A DNA stretch of 64,000 nucleotides from Brucella cytisi (GCA_012103075.1 JAAVLQ010000001.1:1178001-1242000); one strand, 5' to 3'. Shown: positions 18,538 to 29,556, numbered from the stretch's first letter. Translations and numbers: made by a program. The notes: generated by a model not told the origin, from the letters alone.

Positions 18538-19031
18538 ATGACGATCGCGATTTATGCGGGCTCCTTCGACCCGGTGACAAACGGCCATATGGATGTCCTT
18601 AAAGGTGCCCTACGCCTTGCCGACGAGGTTATTGTCGCGATCGGCGTTCATCCCGGCAAAAACCTCTCTTCACCTTCGAGGAACGCGTGGCGCTCATCGG
18701 TGAAAGCTCCAAGGCCATATTGGGCAAGGATGCAGGCCGGGTTTCGGTCATTTCCTTCGACGGACTGGTCATCGATGCAGCACGCAAACATGCCGCACAA
18801 TTGATGGTGCGTGGTTTGCGCGATGGCACCGATCTCGACTATGAAATGCAGATGGCGGGCATGAACGGCACTATGGCGCCCGAATTGCAGACCGTGTTCC
18901 TGCCAGCAGACCCGGCAGTACGCACAATTACCGCCACATTGGTCCGCCAGATTGCCTCCATGGGCGGCGATATAAAGCCCTTCGTTCCTGCGGCTGTTGC
19001 TGCCGCCTTGAACACCAAATTCAAATCCTGA
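18538..19031 (+). CDS. coaD: Phosphopantetheine adenylyltransferase
   Basis: Expected product of 164 residues that adenylates 4'-phosphopantetheine, the fourth step of coenzyme A synthesis. It starts [20 protein letters not shown], with the nucleotidyltransferase motif [24 protein letters not shown] is the family stretch. One C is missing near 18665 ([18 protein letters not shown] expected), the only break. Start and length fit the family. It heads a run of same-strand genes (coaD, two cyclophilins, queA, tgt), a gene order I associate with Brucella relatives. Confidence 0.94.
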
Positions 19032-19051
19032 CTGCAGGGAGTTTTTCGATC

Positions 19052-19642
19052 ATGTCTTTCATCCGTTCGGCGCTTGCCGCTGTTGCCTTTATCGCGCTGT
19101 CGCAAGGAGCGGTCCAGACGGCTTCCGCCGCCAATGCCGAAAACACCGTCGTTCTCAAGCTGAAGGACGGCGACGTTGCCATCCAGCTTCGTCCCGACCT
19201 CGCGCCGAAGCATGTCGCCCAGATTGAAAAGCTGGTTGGGGAAGGCGCCTACAACGGCGTTGCATTTCACCGCGTCATTCCGGGCTTCATGGCACAGACC
19301 GGCGATGTAAAGTTCGGTAACGTGGACAAGGGTTTCGATGCTTCGCGCGTCGGCACCGGCGGTTCCGACTATCCCGATATTCCGGCAGAGTTCTCGAAAG
19401 AACCCTTCGTGCGCGGCACGGTCGGCATGGCCCGCAGCCAGAACCCGAACTCAGCCAATTCGCAATTCTTCATCATGTTTGCGGACGGCGCATTCCTCAA
19501 CGGCCAGTACACCGTGGTCGGCAAGGTTGTCAGCGGCATGGATATCGTCGACAAGATAAAGAAGGGTAGCGAAGCCGATAATGGCGCCGTGGAAAACCCC
19601 GACAAGATCATCAAGGCCACGCTTCAGGCCGATAAAAAGTAA
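19052..19642 (+). CDS. Periplasmic peptidyl-prolyl cis-trans isomerase (cyclophilin)
   Basis: A 196-residue cyclophilin with a signal peptide (MSFIRSALAAVAFIALSQGA, cleavage near SAANA at residue 27-31). The catalytic core has VAFHRVIPGFMAQTGDV (active-site Arg), NSANSQFFIMF and GQYTVVGKV, the standard order. It catalyses proline isomerisation during folding of exported proteins. It is followed 34 bp later by a second cyclophilin without a signal peptide, so the pair seems to serve periplasm and cytoplasm. Frame intact. Confidence 0.93.
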   Translation: MSFIRSALAAVAFIALSQGAVQTASAANAENTVVLKLKDGDVAIQLRPDLAPKHVAQIEKLVGEGAYNGVAFHRVIPGFMAQTGDVKFGNVDKGFDASRVGTGGSDYPDIPAEFSKEPFVRGTVGMARSQNPNSANSQFFIMFADGAFLNGQYTVVGKVVSGMDIVDKIKKGSEADNGAVENPDKIIKATLQADKK

Positions 19643-19676
19643 AATACGATAAGAAGTAAATACAAGGAGAGGCCCA

Positions 19677-20182
19677 ATGGCTTACAAAGACCCTGAAAAC
19701 ACGCTCGTTCTGGAAACCACCAAGGGCAACGTCGTTCTTGAACTCTATCCAGACCTCGCGCCGGATCATGTTGCGCGCGTCAAGGAACTGGCTCGCGAAG
19801 GCGCTTATGACGGCGTTGTGTTCCACCGCGTAATCGACGGCTTCATGGCCCAGACTGGCGACGTAAAGTTCGGCAAGACCGGCGGCGCGCATTTCAATGG
19901 CTCGCGTGCGGGCATGGGCGGTTCGGACAAGCCAGATCTGAAGGCTGAATTCTCCAACACGCCGCACAAGCGTGGCACTGCTTCGATGGCCCGTTCGGCC
20001 AACCCGAATTCGGCCAATTCGCAGTTCTTCATCTGCTTTGCCGACGCTCCGTGGCTCGACCGCCAGTACAGCGTCTGGGGCCGGTCATTGAAGGCATGGA
20101 CAATGTCGACAAGATCAAGCGCGGTGAGCCTGTTGCCGATCCGGACACGATCGTGACGGCCCGCATCGCTGCCGACATCTGA
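19677..20182 (+). CDS. Cytoplasmic peptidyl-prolyl cis-trans isomerase (cyclophilin)
   Basis: Expected product of 168 residues without signal peptide, starting MAYKDPENTLVLETTKGNVV. The core has VVFHRVIDGFMAQTGDV and NSANSQFFICFADAPW. The frame breaks near 20083, in a place where the family reads VWGQVIEGMDNVD; Gly-Gln-Val codons would contain CCAGG, and the sequence has CCGG. The restored frame ends ARIAADI at a TGA at 20180-20182. AAGGAGAGGCCC just before the ATG is a strong ribosome site. Confidence 0.92.
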
Positions 20183-20248
20183 TCCTACCGATTTCATTGA
20201 GAAATTACGGCTCCGGTTCATACCGGGGCCGTAGTCATGAGGTTCATA

Positions 20249-21338
20249 ATGCGTGTTGATCTTTTCGATTTCGATTTGCCGGAAGAGAGCATTGCTCTGC
20301 GTCCAGCGGAGCCGCGTGACCACGCCAGATTGTTGCGTGTCCGTCCCGGCCAGCCATTCGAAGATCGACAGGTATTCGAATTGCCCGATCTGTTGCAACC
20401 CGGCGATGCGCTTGTTTTCAATGATACCAAGGTGATACCCGCGCAGCTTGAAGGCATGCGCGAGCGCGATGGCAATATTTCGCAGGTCAGCGCCACGTTG
20501 CATATGCGCACCGGTCCGGGTCGCTGGAAAGCGTTTCTGCGTCCGGGCAAGCGCGTAAAGGAGGGCGACCGCATCCGTTTCGGCCATTCCGGTTCAAGCT
20601 GCTTCCTTGGTACACTTGATGCCACCGTGGCGGAAAAGGGCGATGCGGGCGAAGCGCTTCTCGTGTTCGACCTTTCCGGCGCCATGCTGGATGAGGCCAT
20701 CGCATCGGTCGGGCACATTCCACTGCCACCCTATATCGCGTCGAAGCGCGCCGAAGACGAGCGCGACCGCAAGGACTATCAGACGGTCTATGCCCGCGAG
20801 GAGGGCGCTGTTGCCGCCCCACTGCCGGATTGCATTTCACGCCCGATCTTCTGAAAAGATCAAGGCCAAAGGCGTTGAAGAACATTTCGTAACGCTGCAT
20901 GTGGGAGCGGGAACGTTCTTGCCGGTCAAGGCCGACGATACGACCGACCACAAGATGCATTCTGAAATCGGTTATGTGTCGCAGCGGACCGCCGATGCGC
21001 TCAATGCTGTGCACGAGCGGGGCGGCAAGATCATCTGCGTCGGTACGACGTCGCTGCGCCTGATCGAAAGTGCTGCGGGCGAAGATGGCATCATCCGTCC
21101 GTGGGCCGGTGCGACCGATATCTTCATCACGCCGGGCTACAAGTTCCGTGCAGTCGATCTGCTGATGACCAACTTCCATCTGCCGCGCTCGACGCTGTTC
21201 ATGCTGGTATCGGCCTTCAGCGGCTTTGAGACGATGCACGCAGCCTATGAGCACGCCATCAGCAATGGCTATCGCTTTTATTCCTATGGTGACGGCAGCT
21301 TGCTTGAGCGAGCCGACAAAGCTAAAGACACCGCATGA
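20249..21338 (+). CDS. queA: S-adenosylmethionine:tRNA ribosyltransferase-isomerase
   Basis: Expected product of 363 residues that builds epoxyqueuosine on tRNA from SAM, the penultimate queuosine step. It starts [19 protein letters not shown]; then [38 protein letters not shown] and [14 protein letters not shown], all QueA hallmarks. I use the ATG at 20249 because GAGG lies 6 bases before it; an ATG at 20237 is also in frame. Two single-base losses near 20826 (C run) and 20852 (G) interrupt the conserved [19 protein letters not shown]. The ATG of tgt overlaps its TGA, so the two queuosine genes are coupled. Confidence 0.94.
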
Positions 21339-22486
21339 CTCTGGAAAATCTAAAGACAAGCGAAAACTTCGAATTCAAAGTGCTGGCAACCGACGGCGCT
21401 GCTCGTCAGGGCGAGATTTCCATGCCGCGCGGCGTGGTGCGCACACCTGCCTTCATGCCGGTCGGTACGGCTGGCACGGTCAAGGCCATGTATATGGACC
21501 AAGTGAAAGAACTTGGCGCCGATATCATCCTTGGCAATACCTATCACCTGATGCTGCGGCCGGGTGCCGAGCGCGTGGCGCGGCTGGGTGGCCTGCATGA
21601 GTTCGGCGGCTGGAAAGGCCCGATCCTGACCGATTCCGGCGGTTTTCAAGTCATGTCGCTCGCGCAATTGCGCAAGCTCGACGAGAAAGGCGTGACATTC
21701 CGCTCGCATATCGACGGCAAGCCTTATGAAATGACGCCGGAGCGATCCATCGAGATTCAGGGGCTGCTGGATAGCGATATCCAGATGCAGCTTGATGAAT
21801 GCGTGGCGCTGCCTTCACCGGAAAAGAACACCGAGCGCGCAATGGAATTGTCGCTGCGCTGGGCCGAGCGCTGCAAGGTCGCTTTCGGCAATCAGCCGGG
21901 AAAGGCGATGTTCGGCATCGTGCAGGGCGGCGACGTTGCACACCTGCGCGAGAAATCGGCGGAAGCGCTGAGGGCCATGGATCTCAAGGGCTATTCGGTC
22001 GGTGGACTTGCGGTCGGCGAGCCGCAGCAGGTCATGCTCGACATGCTGGAAGTGGTCTGCCCGATCCTGCCATCGGAAAAGCCGCGCTACCTGATGGGTG
22101 TCGGCACGCCGGACGATATTCTGAAGTCGGTGGCGCGCGGGATCGACATGTTCGATTGCGTGATGCCGACGCGCGCAGGCCGCCACGGCCTTGCTTTCAC
22201 GCGCTTTGGCAAGGTGAACTTGCGCAATGCGCGCCATGCAGACGATCATCGCCCGCTCGATCCGGAATCGGATTGTCCGGCATCGCGCGACTATAGCCGC
22301 GCCTATCTGCACCATCTGGTAAAATCCGGTGAAGCGCTCGGCGCAATGCTCCTGACACGGAATAACCCGGCCTATTATCAGTATCTGATGAAGGGCATCC
22401 GCATATCGATTGCCGACGGGCGCTTCGGCGATTTTTCCGCCGAAACACGGGAAGGATGGGCGAGGGGTGATATTCCCGCGCTCTGA
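21335..22486 (+). CDS. tgt: tRNA-guanine transglycosylase
   Basis: A 383-residue enzyme that exchanges guanine-34 for preQ1 in GUN tRNAs, the entry step of queuosine incorporation. The catalytic aspartate region [12 protein letters not shown] (near residue 100) and [19 protein letters not shown] are present. The zinc site is unusual: characterised enzymes have CXCXXC, but here the frame reads [18 protein letters not shown] with a single cysteine. Near the C-terminus NNPAYY is suspicious, because relatives have Leu; CCTGG misread as CCCGG would explain it. Frame otherwise intact; overlaps queA by four bases. Confidence 0.95.
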   Translation: MTLENLKTSENFEFKVLATDGAARQGEISMPRGVVRTPAFMPVGTAGTVKAMYMDQVKELGADIILGNTYHLMLRPGAERVARLGGLHEFGGWKGPILTDSGGFQVMSLAQLRKLDEKGVTFRSHIDGKPYEMTPERSIEIQGLLDSDIQMQLDECVALPSPEKNTERAMELSLRWAERCKVAFGNQPGKAMFGIVQGGDVAHLREKSAEALRAMDLKGYSVGGLAVGEPQQVMLDMLEVVCPILPSEKPRYLMGVGTPDDILKSVARGIDMFDCVMPTRAGRHGLAFTRFGKVNLRNARHADDHRPLDPESDCPASRDYSRAYLHHLVKSGEALGAMLLTRNNPAYYQYLMKGIRISIADGRFGDFSAETREGWARGDIPAL

Positions 22487-22505
22487 TTCGAACCTTGCTA
22501 AAATT

Positions 22506-22526
22506 AAGGGCGCCCGCCGCCCTTTT
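22506..22526 (+). terminator. Intrinsic terminator of queA-tgt
   Basis: AAGGGCG and CGCCCTT form a short GC hairpin directly followed by a run of T, 20 bp after the tgt stop. Confidence 0.75.
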
Positions 22527-22539
22527 TTCTTTATAGCTG

Positions 22540-23083
22540 TCAGTTTTCTGTCAGCATGTTTTCCAAACGGACGAGAACGGCGCGCTGTTCCTCATCGTTC
22601 AGAATTTCACATTCCATCAGTTTGGAGCATTCGAGACCCGCGACGGCGGGTAAACAATCAGCGCGGTATCGGAATCGGTCGTGTCCATGATCATGCGGTC
22701 GAGAAATGCCCTGTGATATTGGCGAACCGGCACCATGAAACCCGGATCTTCAGCAAGCGCGGCAAGGACACCACAAGCTGGCGGCTCATCATCGGCCTGA
22801 ACCCGGTAAACATCGAGAAAAGCCCGAGCCACGCGGTTTTGTCGCCTTTCTGGAGTGTTTCCTGAACCTCCATGGCGTGTTCGTGCTCTTTCATATACTC
22901 TTCGACCACCGCTTCCAGCAGTTTGGCCTTTGTCGGAAAAGAATACAGTAATCCGCCTTTTGAAAGGCCCGCACGGGCTGCTACAGCATCGAGAGACAGG
23001 TGAGCAGGTCCGATCTCACGGGCAAGCTCAGTAGCAGCGCGCAAAATACGCTCGCGCGACGAGACCTTCTTTTTTGTTAGCAA
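22540..23083 (-). CDS. TetR-family repressor (BepR-like) of the RND pump
   Basis: Expected product of 181 residues. The helix-turn-helix is SLDAVAARAGLSKGGLLYSFPTKAKLL at about residues 27-54. The C-terminal domain includes CGVLAALAEDPGFMVPV and ends LVRLENMLTEN. I propose a TTG start at 23083 with CAGGAGA ten bases upstream; longer frames would run through the promoter. Two indels: an A missing near 22836 (AAACCGC), and one near 22650 where VYLAV is expected, with CCTGGCC read as CCCGCC. It is divergent from the efflux genes, like Brucella bepR, and a perfect palindrome at 23120 is its likely operator. Confidence 0.8.
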
Positions 23084-23119
23084 TTTACTGGTGTCTCCTG
23101 ACAGTTCGTATGTTGACAA

Positions 23120-23135
23120 TACCGTCCAGACGGTA
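23120..23135. promoter_or_regulatory. Probable TetR operator
   Basis: TACCGTC-CA-GACGGTA, a perfect 16-bp palindrome between the TetR gene and the divergent RND adaptor gene, 37 bp before the regulator start codon. TetR dimers typically bind palindromes of this size at such places. Confidence 0.68.
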
Positions 23136-23255
23136 CAGTTATTCGCCACTTTCATTCAAGTAAAATACGCGCGACCTTTGCGTGACTGCGAAAGAAGGCG
23201 CCGCGGTAATCCCCCAACCCTGATCGATCAGGGAGCCATCTGGAGTGCATCCGCA

Positions 23256-24440
23256 ATGATCAAGCGCCTTATTCTGGCAATAATATTCCTCGTGATCGTC
23301 GTTGGAGGCCTCGTTGGCTTTAACCTGTTCCGATCACAGGCCATCAAAGACTTTTTCGCCAACATGCAGCAGCCCGCCCAGACGGTTTCGACCGTGGCAG
23401 TGGAGCCGGGCGTATGGAAACCGGGTGTCGAAGCCATCGGCACGGCCAATGCGCTCAATGGCGTCGATCTGACCGTACAGCTTGACGGCCTCGTGCAGAA
23501 GATCAACTTCAAGGCCAATCAGGAAGTCAAGGAAGGCGACCTGCTGCTTCAGCTGGAAGACAGCATTCAGAAGGCGGACCTCGCAGCCGCCGAAGCTGAA
23601 GCCGTTCTTGCCCAGCAGAACCTGAAACGAGCCGATACGCTGCGCACGCGCGGTGTCGGTGCTGTATCGAATGTCGATACGACCGCATCGGTCGCCAATG
23701 CCGCCGGTGCGGTGGTGGAAAAGATGCGTGCAACGCTGGCGCAGAAGTCGGTCAAGGCCCCGTTCTCAGGCGTTATCGGCATTTCCAAGGTCGATCTCGG
23801 CCAGTATCTGACGCCCGGCACGGTCATTGCCACGCTGCAAAACACCGACGTGATGCGCATCGACTTCACTGTCCCGGAACAGTCGCTTGCCTCCATCAAG
23901 CTTGGACAAACCGTCAAGGTCGGTTCGACTGCAGAAGCACTCAACTTCACCGGCACGATTATCGGTATCGATCCGAAGATCGACCCGACGACCCGTCTCG
24001 TTTCGGTGCGCGCGGAAGTACAGAATCCGGATCATGAACTGACACCGGGTCAGTTTGTGCAGGTTCGTGTCGAGTTGCCGGAAGAAGACAATGTCATTGC
24101 TCTGCCGCAGACCACGATCATCTCCAGCCTGTATGGCGACTATGTCTATGCGGTTCGTCCGGAACAGAAGCAGGAAGGCGCGAAGGCTGCCGAAGGCGAC
24201 AACACCGCCAAGGCTCCTGCTGCCGATGCCAAGCCGGAAGATGGCGAGAAGCAGGTCGCACAGCAGGTCTTCATCAAGCTTGGACGCCGCTATTCCGGCA
24301 TTGTCGAAGTGACGAGCGGCCTCAAGGCTGGAGACATCATCATCACGGCAGGTCAGAACCGGCTCTCGCCCGGCGTACCGGTGAACATCGACAACACCGT
24401 CAATCCGATTCCGGCCGGCCAACCGGCTGACAAGCAATAG
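23256..24440 (+). CDS. RND efflux periplasmic adaptor subunit (BepD-like)
   Basis: A 394-residue membrane fusion protein. A signal anchor spans residues 4-25 (RLILAIIFLVIVVGGLVGF). The lipoyl half-motifs are GLVQKINFKANQEVKEGDLL and VKAPFSGVIGISKVDLGQYL; a helical hairpin lies between them (about 100-165), and the beta-barrel follows with TRLVSVRAEVQNPDHELTPG. It starts at the ATG at 23256. It connects the inner-membrane pump to an outer-membrane channel. No outer-membrane gene is in the cluster, as in Brucella bepDE, where a TolC-like protein is encoded elsewhere. An Ala/Lys-rich insertion sits near residue 310-335. Confidence 0.9.
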   Translation: MIKRLILAIIFLVIVVGGLVGFNLFRSQAIKDFFANMQQPAQTVSTVAVEPGVWKPGVEAIGTANALNGVDLTVQLDGLVQKINFKANQEVKEGDLLLQLEDSIQKADLAAAEAEAVLAQQNLKRADTLRTRGVGAVSNVDTTASVANAAGAVVEKMRATLAQKSVKAPFSGVIGISKVDLGQYLTPGTVIATLQNTDVMRIDFTVPEQSLASIKLGQTVKVGSTAEALNFTGTIIGIDPKIDPTTRLVSVRAEVQNPDHELTPGQFVQVRVELPEEDNVIALPQTTIISSLYGDYVYAVRPEQKQEGAKAAEGDNTAKAPAADAKPEDGEKQVAQQVFIKLGRRYSGIVEVTSGLKAGDIIITAGQNRLSPGVPVNIDNTVNPIPAGQPADKQ

Positions 24441-24449
24441 GCGATCCCG

Positions 24450-27400
24450 ATGAGCTTTTCCGATATTTTCATCCGGCGACCCGTGCTTGCCACGGTAGTT
24501 GCCCTCATGATCATTCTGTTGGGCCTTCAGGGTATCGCGCAGCTGACGGTGCGCGAATATCCGAAGGTCGATGAAACCGTTATCACGGTCACAACAAACT
24601 ATGCCGGCGCGAGTGCCGATCTCATTCAGGGTTTCATCACCGCGCCGATCGCCGAAGCGGTCGCAACCACTGAAAACATCGACTATGTGACGTCTTCGAG
24701 CCGTCCGTCGTCGAGCACGGTGACCGTGCAGATGAAGCTCGGTGCAAACCCGGATGCGGCGTTGACGGAAGTCATCGCCAAGGTCAATCAGGTTCGCGGC
24801 GACCTGCCGGACGAATCCGACGATCCCGTCATCGTCAAGGGAACGGGTCAGAACTTCGCTACCATGTATCTGGCAGCGCAGAACCCTAATATGACGAGCG
24901 AACAGATCACGGAATATCTGGAACGCGTTATCCAGCCGCGCATGTCCACCATTCAGGGTGTTGCAAAGGCTGAAATTCTGGGCGGTCAGGTCTATTCGAT
25001 GCGTGTCTGGCTCGACCCGATCCAGCTTGCGGCACGTCAGATCACGGCACCGGAAGTTCTGGCGGCAATCAACGCTTCCAACTTCCTGTCGGCGCCCGGC
25101 ACGACCAAGAACGAATATGTGTCGTCATCGATCACATTGAAGTCGACCTTGCAGACACCGGAAGCCTTTGGCGCCATGCCGATCAAGGCTTCGGGTGACG
25201 ACGTGGTTCGTCTGCGTGATGTTGCGCGGGTCGAACTGGCTGCGAAAAGCACGGACACCATCGTTTCGTTCAACGGCTCGGCTGGTACCTTCCTCGGCGT
25301 CTTCCCGACACCAGCTGCAAACCCCATCGACATGGCCGCTGCCGTCCGCAAGGAACTGCCATCTATCCGGGCGTCGCTGCCGGAAGGCATGTCGCTTGTT
25401 CTCGTCTATGACGCGACCGAGCAGATCAGCTCTTCGATCAAAGGAAGTCTTCACGACCATCGGCGAAGCTGTGGCTATCGTCATTCTGGTCATCATCGTC
25501 TTCCTCGGGTCGTTCCGCTCGGTGCTGATTCCGATTGTCACGATCCCAATCTCGTTGATCGGCGTGTGCTTCTTCCTTTATGCGCTCGGCTTCTCGATCA
25601 ACCTGTTGTCACTGCTCGCGATGGTTCTCGCCATCGGCCTTGTGGTCGACGATGCCATCGTGGTTCTGGAGAACATACACCGGCATATCGAAGAGGGCCT
25701 CCGGCCCATGGACGCTGCCTTCAAGGGCATGAAGGAAATCACCGGCTCGATCATCGCCATGACGATCACGCTGGCGGCGGTGTTCGCACCACTCGGCTTC
25801 ACGGGCGGCCTGACGGGTGCCCTGTTCCGCGAATTCGCCTTCACGCTGGCTGGCGCCGTTATCATTTCGGGCGTTGCCGCCTTGACGGTTTCGCCAATGA
25901 TGTGTGCGCGCATGCTCAAGCATGGCGACCAGACCCGGTTCCAGAAGTTCATCGACCGGACCTTCTCGCGTTTCGAAAAGTGGTATCACCGTCGTGTCTC
26001 CAACTCGCTCAACTATCGCGGCATTACGCTCGCAATTGTGGTAGCGCTGATGGGATTGACGGGCTTTCTTTTCATGAACACGTCGAGCGAATTGGCACCG
26101 GAAGAAGATTCCGGCGCGCTGTTCTCGATGTTCCGGGCTCCGCAATATGCAACCTCGGCCTATACCAATCTCTATGCCGAACAGATCGACGAACTGACCA
26201 AGGATCTTCCGGAACTGAAGACCCGTTTCCAGATCGTCGGCATGGATGGTGGCACGACATCCGGTATCGCGCTGTGGGTTTTGAAGGACTGGAACGAGCG
26301 TACCCGTTCGCAGAAGCAGATTCAGGAAGATCTGACCGCACGTATTTCCAAGGTTGCAGGTGTTGAAGCATTCATCTTCGCGCCTCCGTCCTTGCCGGGA
26401 ACGGGTGGCGGCCTGCCGATCTCGATTGCGATACAATCGACTGGCCCAGCCGATCAGGTTTTCGCACTGGCTGAGGAAATCAAGAATGAAGCACAGGCTT
26501 CCGGCCAGTATATCATTGTGCAGAACTCGCTCTCCTTCAACGCACCCCGGTCACGATCACCATCGATCGCGACCGCGCAGCAACGCTGGGTGTGCAGATC
26601 AGCGATATCGGTTCGACACTGGGTCTCCTGACCGGTGGCGCATCGGTGGCGAAGTTCGACCGCGATTCGAACAGCTATGACATCATCACGCAGGTGCCCG
26701 ATGCATACCGTTCGAACCCGGAAAAGCTTGGCGACTTCTATGTGCGCAGTGTTTCCGGCTCGATGATCCCGCTGTCGTCGGTCATCACGATCAGCCAGAA
26801 TGCATCGCCTGCAGCAATCGAGCAGTTCAACCAGCTGAATTCGGCCACGATTTCAGCTCTGCCGCTACCGGCGTCACAACCGGGCAGGGCCTGCAAACTC
26901 TGGTCGATCTGGCCAAATCCAAGATGCCGGAAGGCTTCTTCTGGATTATTCCGGTCAGTCGCGTCTGGAAGTGGAGCAGGGCAACACGATCCTGATCGCC
27001 TTCGGCCTCGCCGTCATCGTGATCTATCTCGTGCTGGCGGCACAGTTCGAAAGCTTCCGCGATCCGTTCATCATCATGATGTCGGTTCCGCTGTCGATCT
27101 TCGGTGCCATCGTGCCGCTGAACATCGGTCTCGGCACTCTCAACATCTACACGCAGGTCGGTCTCATCACCCTTGTCGGGCTGATTACCAAGCACGGTAT
27201 TCTGATGGTGGAATTCGCCAACCAGCAACGCCGTCTGCATGGTCTTTCACGCCGGGATGCGATCATCGTCGCAGCTGAAACTCGCCTGCGTCCAATCCTG
27301 ATGACCACTGCCGCCATGGCGCTTGGCGTTGTACCGCTCATCATCGCGACCGGTGCCGGTGCAGCCGCACGTTACTCGATGGGTCTGGTGATCTTCACTG

Positions 27401-27537
27401 GTATCGTGATCGGCACGATCTTCACGCTGTTCGTGGTGCCGATGTTCTACACCTTCATCGCCAAGAAGGATGTTGAAGGCGAATATGTTGCGTCATCGGA
27501 TGAAGGCGGCGAACCGGCTCCAGCGCAACATCACTGA
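24450..27537 (+). CDS. RND efflux transporter (BepE/AcrB-like)
   Basis: Expected product of 1029 residues, an HAE1-type proton antiporter for drugs. It opens MSFSDIFIRRPVLATVVALM, has twelve membrane segments in two groups, and the proton-relay motif GLVVDDAIVVLENIHRH. Four indels: an extra base near 25442 (SSIKEVFTTIGEAV expected), and three losses near 26546, 26871 and 26940, at places where the expected residues (NAPQVTITI, LPGVTTGQG, GFFLDYSGQ) require CCAGG or CCTGG. Each repaired frame continues the family sequence. It starts 9 bp after the adaptor gene and probably shares its TetR control. Confidence 0.93.
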
Positions 27538-27559
27538 AACTTGCGTTGAACCCAATGAC

Positions 27560-27590
27560 AAAGGGCGGCCTAGAAATAGGTCGCCCTTTT
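27560..27590 (+). terminator. Intrinsic terminator of the efflux operon
   Basis: AAAGGGCG...CCTA pairs with TAGG...CGCCCTTTT across a four-base loop with one mismatch, ending in T residues, 22 bp after the pump gene. Confidence 0.75.
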
Positions 27591-27639
27591 GATTTTTGCT
27601 AACGTTGCAAACGCTGCGTTCCAACCCATATGAGCCAGT

Positions 27640-28635
27640 ATGATACCATTATCCGTTCTCGATCTTTCGCCCGTTCCCGAAGGTAGCGATGCAGCACAAT
27701 CGCTGCATAATACGCTGGAGCTTGCGCAACATGCCGAACGGCTCGGCTTTCACCGTTACTGGCTTGCCGAACACCACAATATGCCGGGTATCGCCAGTGC
27801 CGCCACATCTGTGGTCATCGGTTACGTCGCCAACGGCACCTCAACCATTCGCGTCGGTGCAGGCGGCGTCATGCTACCCAACCACGCACCTCTGGTGATT
27901 GCAGAACAGTTCGGCACGCTGGCTTCCCTGTTTCCGGGGCGTATCGATCTCGGTCTTGGGCGCGCTCCGGGCACTGACCAGATCACCGCTCATGCGCTTC
28001 GTCGTAATCTCGACAGTGACGCCAATGCGTTTCCGCAGGATGTGGTCGAGTTGCTCAACTATTTCAAACCTACCGAACCGGGTCAGCGCGTGCGCGCAGT
28101 GCCGGGCGAGGGGTTGAATGTGCCTGTCTGGATTCTCGGTTCCAGCCTGTTCGGCGCGCAGCTTGCCGCGATGCTGGGGCTGCCTTACGCATTTGCCTCG
28201 CACTTCGCGCCCGGCGAAATGGAGCGCGCCATCGCTCTATATCGCGAGCGGTTCGAGCCATCGGAATATATGCAGAAGCCTTATGTGATGCTGGGCCTAA
28301 ACGTGATTGCAGCCGACACGGACGAAGAGGCGAACCATCTTTTCACGTCGCAACTGCAGGCTTTCGTCAACCTGCGCAGCGGTCGCCCGGGCAAGCTTCC
28401 TGCACCGGTCGAAGGCTATGCGGAGCGGCTTGATCCGGCAGCGCAGGCGCTTGTTCGCCAGATGCTGTCATGCCGTGTGGTCGGTGGACCGGACACGGTA
28501 GCGAAAGGCATCAAGGCCTTTGCAGAAAGCACCGGCGCCGATGAACTGATGTTGACCGGCATGATACATGATCACAAGAAGCGTCTGCATTCATACGAGA
28601 TCGCCAGCCGTTCAATCGGCCAATCAATCGCCTGA
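27640..28635 (+). CDS. LLM-class flavin-dependent oxidoreductase
   Basis: A 331-residue luciferase-like TIM-barrel protein starting [37 protein letters not shown] and [23 protein letters not shown] are typical of the MsnO8/YhbW group of alkanal monooxygenase-like proteins, and [14 protein letters not shown] is the usual glycine-rich stretch. It probably uses FMNH2 to oxidise an unknown substrate. Frame intact. It is convergent with the LysR gene and downstream of the efflux terminator, so it appears to be transcribed alone. Confidence 0.88.
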   Translation: MIPLSVLDLSPVPEGSDAAQSLHNTLELAQHAERLGFHRYWLAEHHNMPGIASAATSVVIGYVANGTSTIRVGAGGVMLPNHAPLVIAEQFGTLASLFPGRIDLGLGRAPGTDQITAHALRRNLDSDANAFPQDVVELLNYFKPTEPGQRVRAVPGEGLNVPVWILGSSLFGAQLAAMLGLPYAFASHFAPGEMERAIALYRERFEPSEYMQKPYVMLGLNVIAADTDEEANHLFTSQLQAFVNLRSGRPGKLPAPVEGYAERLDPAAQALVRQMLSCRVVGGPDTVAKGIKAFAESTGADELMLTGMIHDHKKRLHSYEIASRSIGQSIA

Positions 28636-29538
28636 GCGGCTGTTTTCGCTTTTGACTTCCGCCAACAACCAATCCCGGAAAGCCGACACCGCCGGAGTGC
28701 TCGAACGAGCCTTCGGCGTCACAAAATAATAGCTGCTCGGGCTTTTGACCGTATGCGGACAGGCAACCACAAGCTGGCCACTATCGATTTCGGCGCGAAT
28801 GAGGAACAGCGGCATCAGCGCAACGCCAAGGCCTGCAATGCAAGCCTGCGAGACGTTCGAAAACTGTTCAAAGCGCATTCCCGGTGAAACCGGAGCCGCG
28901 ATATCGAGGCTCTTGAACCAGTGGTCCCATGCACCGGGGCGTGAAGCCATATTGAACAGGGGAAGCGGCAACAGATCGGCAGGCGCATGAACCGGATTCT
29001 GCTGTAGAAATGCAGGGCTGCACACAGGCGCAACCGTTTCATCCATCAGGAAGACACTATCGGCGTTGGGCCAGTCCGGCTGGCCAATATGGATCGCTGC
29101 ATCCAATCCTTCGCGATCAAAATCGAACTGCCCGATACGCGTCGCAAAATTGAGGATGATATCGGGATACTTTGCCACGAAACGCGGTATGCGCGGGATC
29201 AGCCAGCGTGTGCCGAATGTCGGCAGAAAAGCGAGATTGAGCGTGGTGCCACGCATATGCGACATGACTTGCAGCGAAGCGGCACGGATGGATGCCAGCG
29301 CTGGCCCCACCGCCTTCAGATAGACGCGCCCGGCATCGGATAGAACCACATTGCGGCTGGTGCGGTCGAAAAGCGCTGTTCCAAGCTGCTCTTCAAGCGT
29401 TGCAATCTGCCGGCTCACCGCGCCTTGCGTCAACGACAGTTCCTCGGCCGCAGCCGAAAAGCTTTCATGCCGCGCAACCGCATCGAAGGCGGCAAGCGCA
29501 CTGGTGGAGGGGAGCAAGCGGCGTGATATCGAAGTCAT
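28624..29538 (-). CDS. LysR-family regulator (GcdR-like)
   Basis: A 304-residue LysR regulator. The winged helix is [30 protein letters not shown] (residues 17-46 roughly) and the substrate domain follows from residue 95. It belongs to the GcvA-like subgroup. It is divergent from the glutaryl-CoA dehydrogenase gene, the place of GcdR in many proteobacteria, so glutarate or glutaryl-CoA is the likely signal. A perfect palindrome lies 2 bp before its start codon. Frame intact; its 3' end overlaps that of the convergent luciferase-like gene by 12 bp. Confidence 0.88.
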   Translation of the reverse strand: MTSISRRLLPSTSALAAFDAVARHESFSAAAEELSLTQGAVSRQIATLEEQLGTALFDRTSRNVVLSDAGRVYLKAVGPALASIRAASLQVMSHMRGTTLNLAFLPTFGTRWLIPRIPRFVAKYPDIILNFATRIGQFDFDREGLDAAIHIGQPDWPNADSVFLMDETVAPVCSPAFLQQNPVHAPADLLPLPLFNMASRPGAWDHWFKSLDIAAPVSPGMRFEQFSNVSQACIAGLGVALMPLFLIRAEIDSGQLVVACPHTVKSPSSYYFVTPKARSSTPAVSAFRDWLLAEVKSENSRSGD

Positions 29539-29540
29539 GA

Positions 29541-29556
29541 TCCATTACTAAATGGA
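29541..29556. promoter_or_regulatory. Palindrome at the LysR gene start
   Basis: TCCATT-ACTA-AATGGA, a perfect inverted repeat immediately before the LysR start codon. A second, looser pair, ATCGA at 29561 and TCGAT at 29576, follows. LysR proteins usually bind such sites in the divergent promoter, so this could be the autoregulatory or activation site. Confidence 0.55.
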
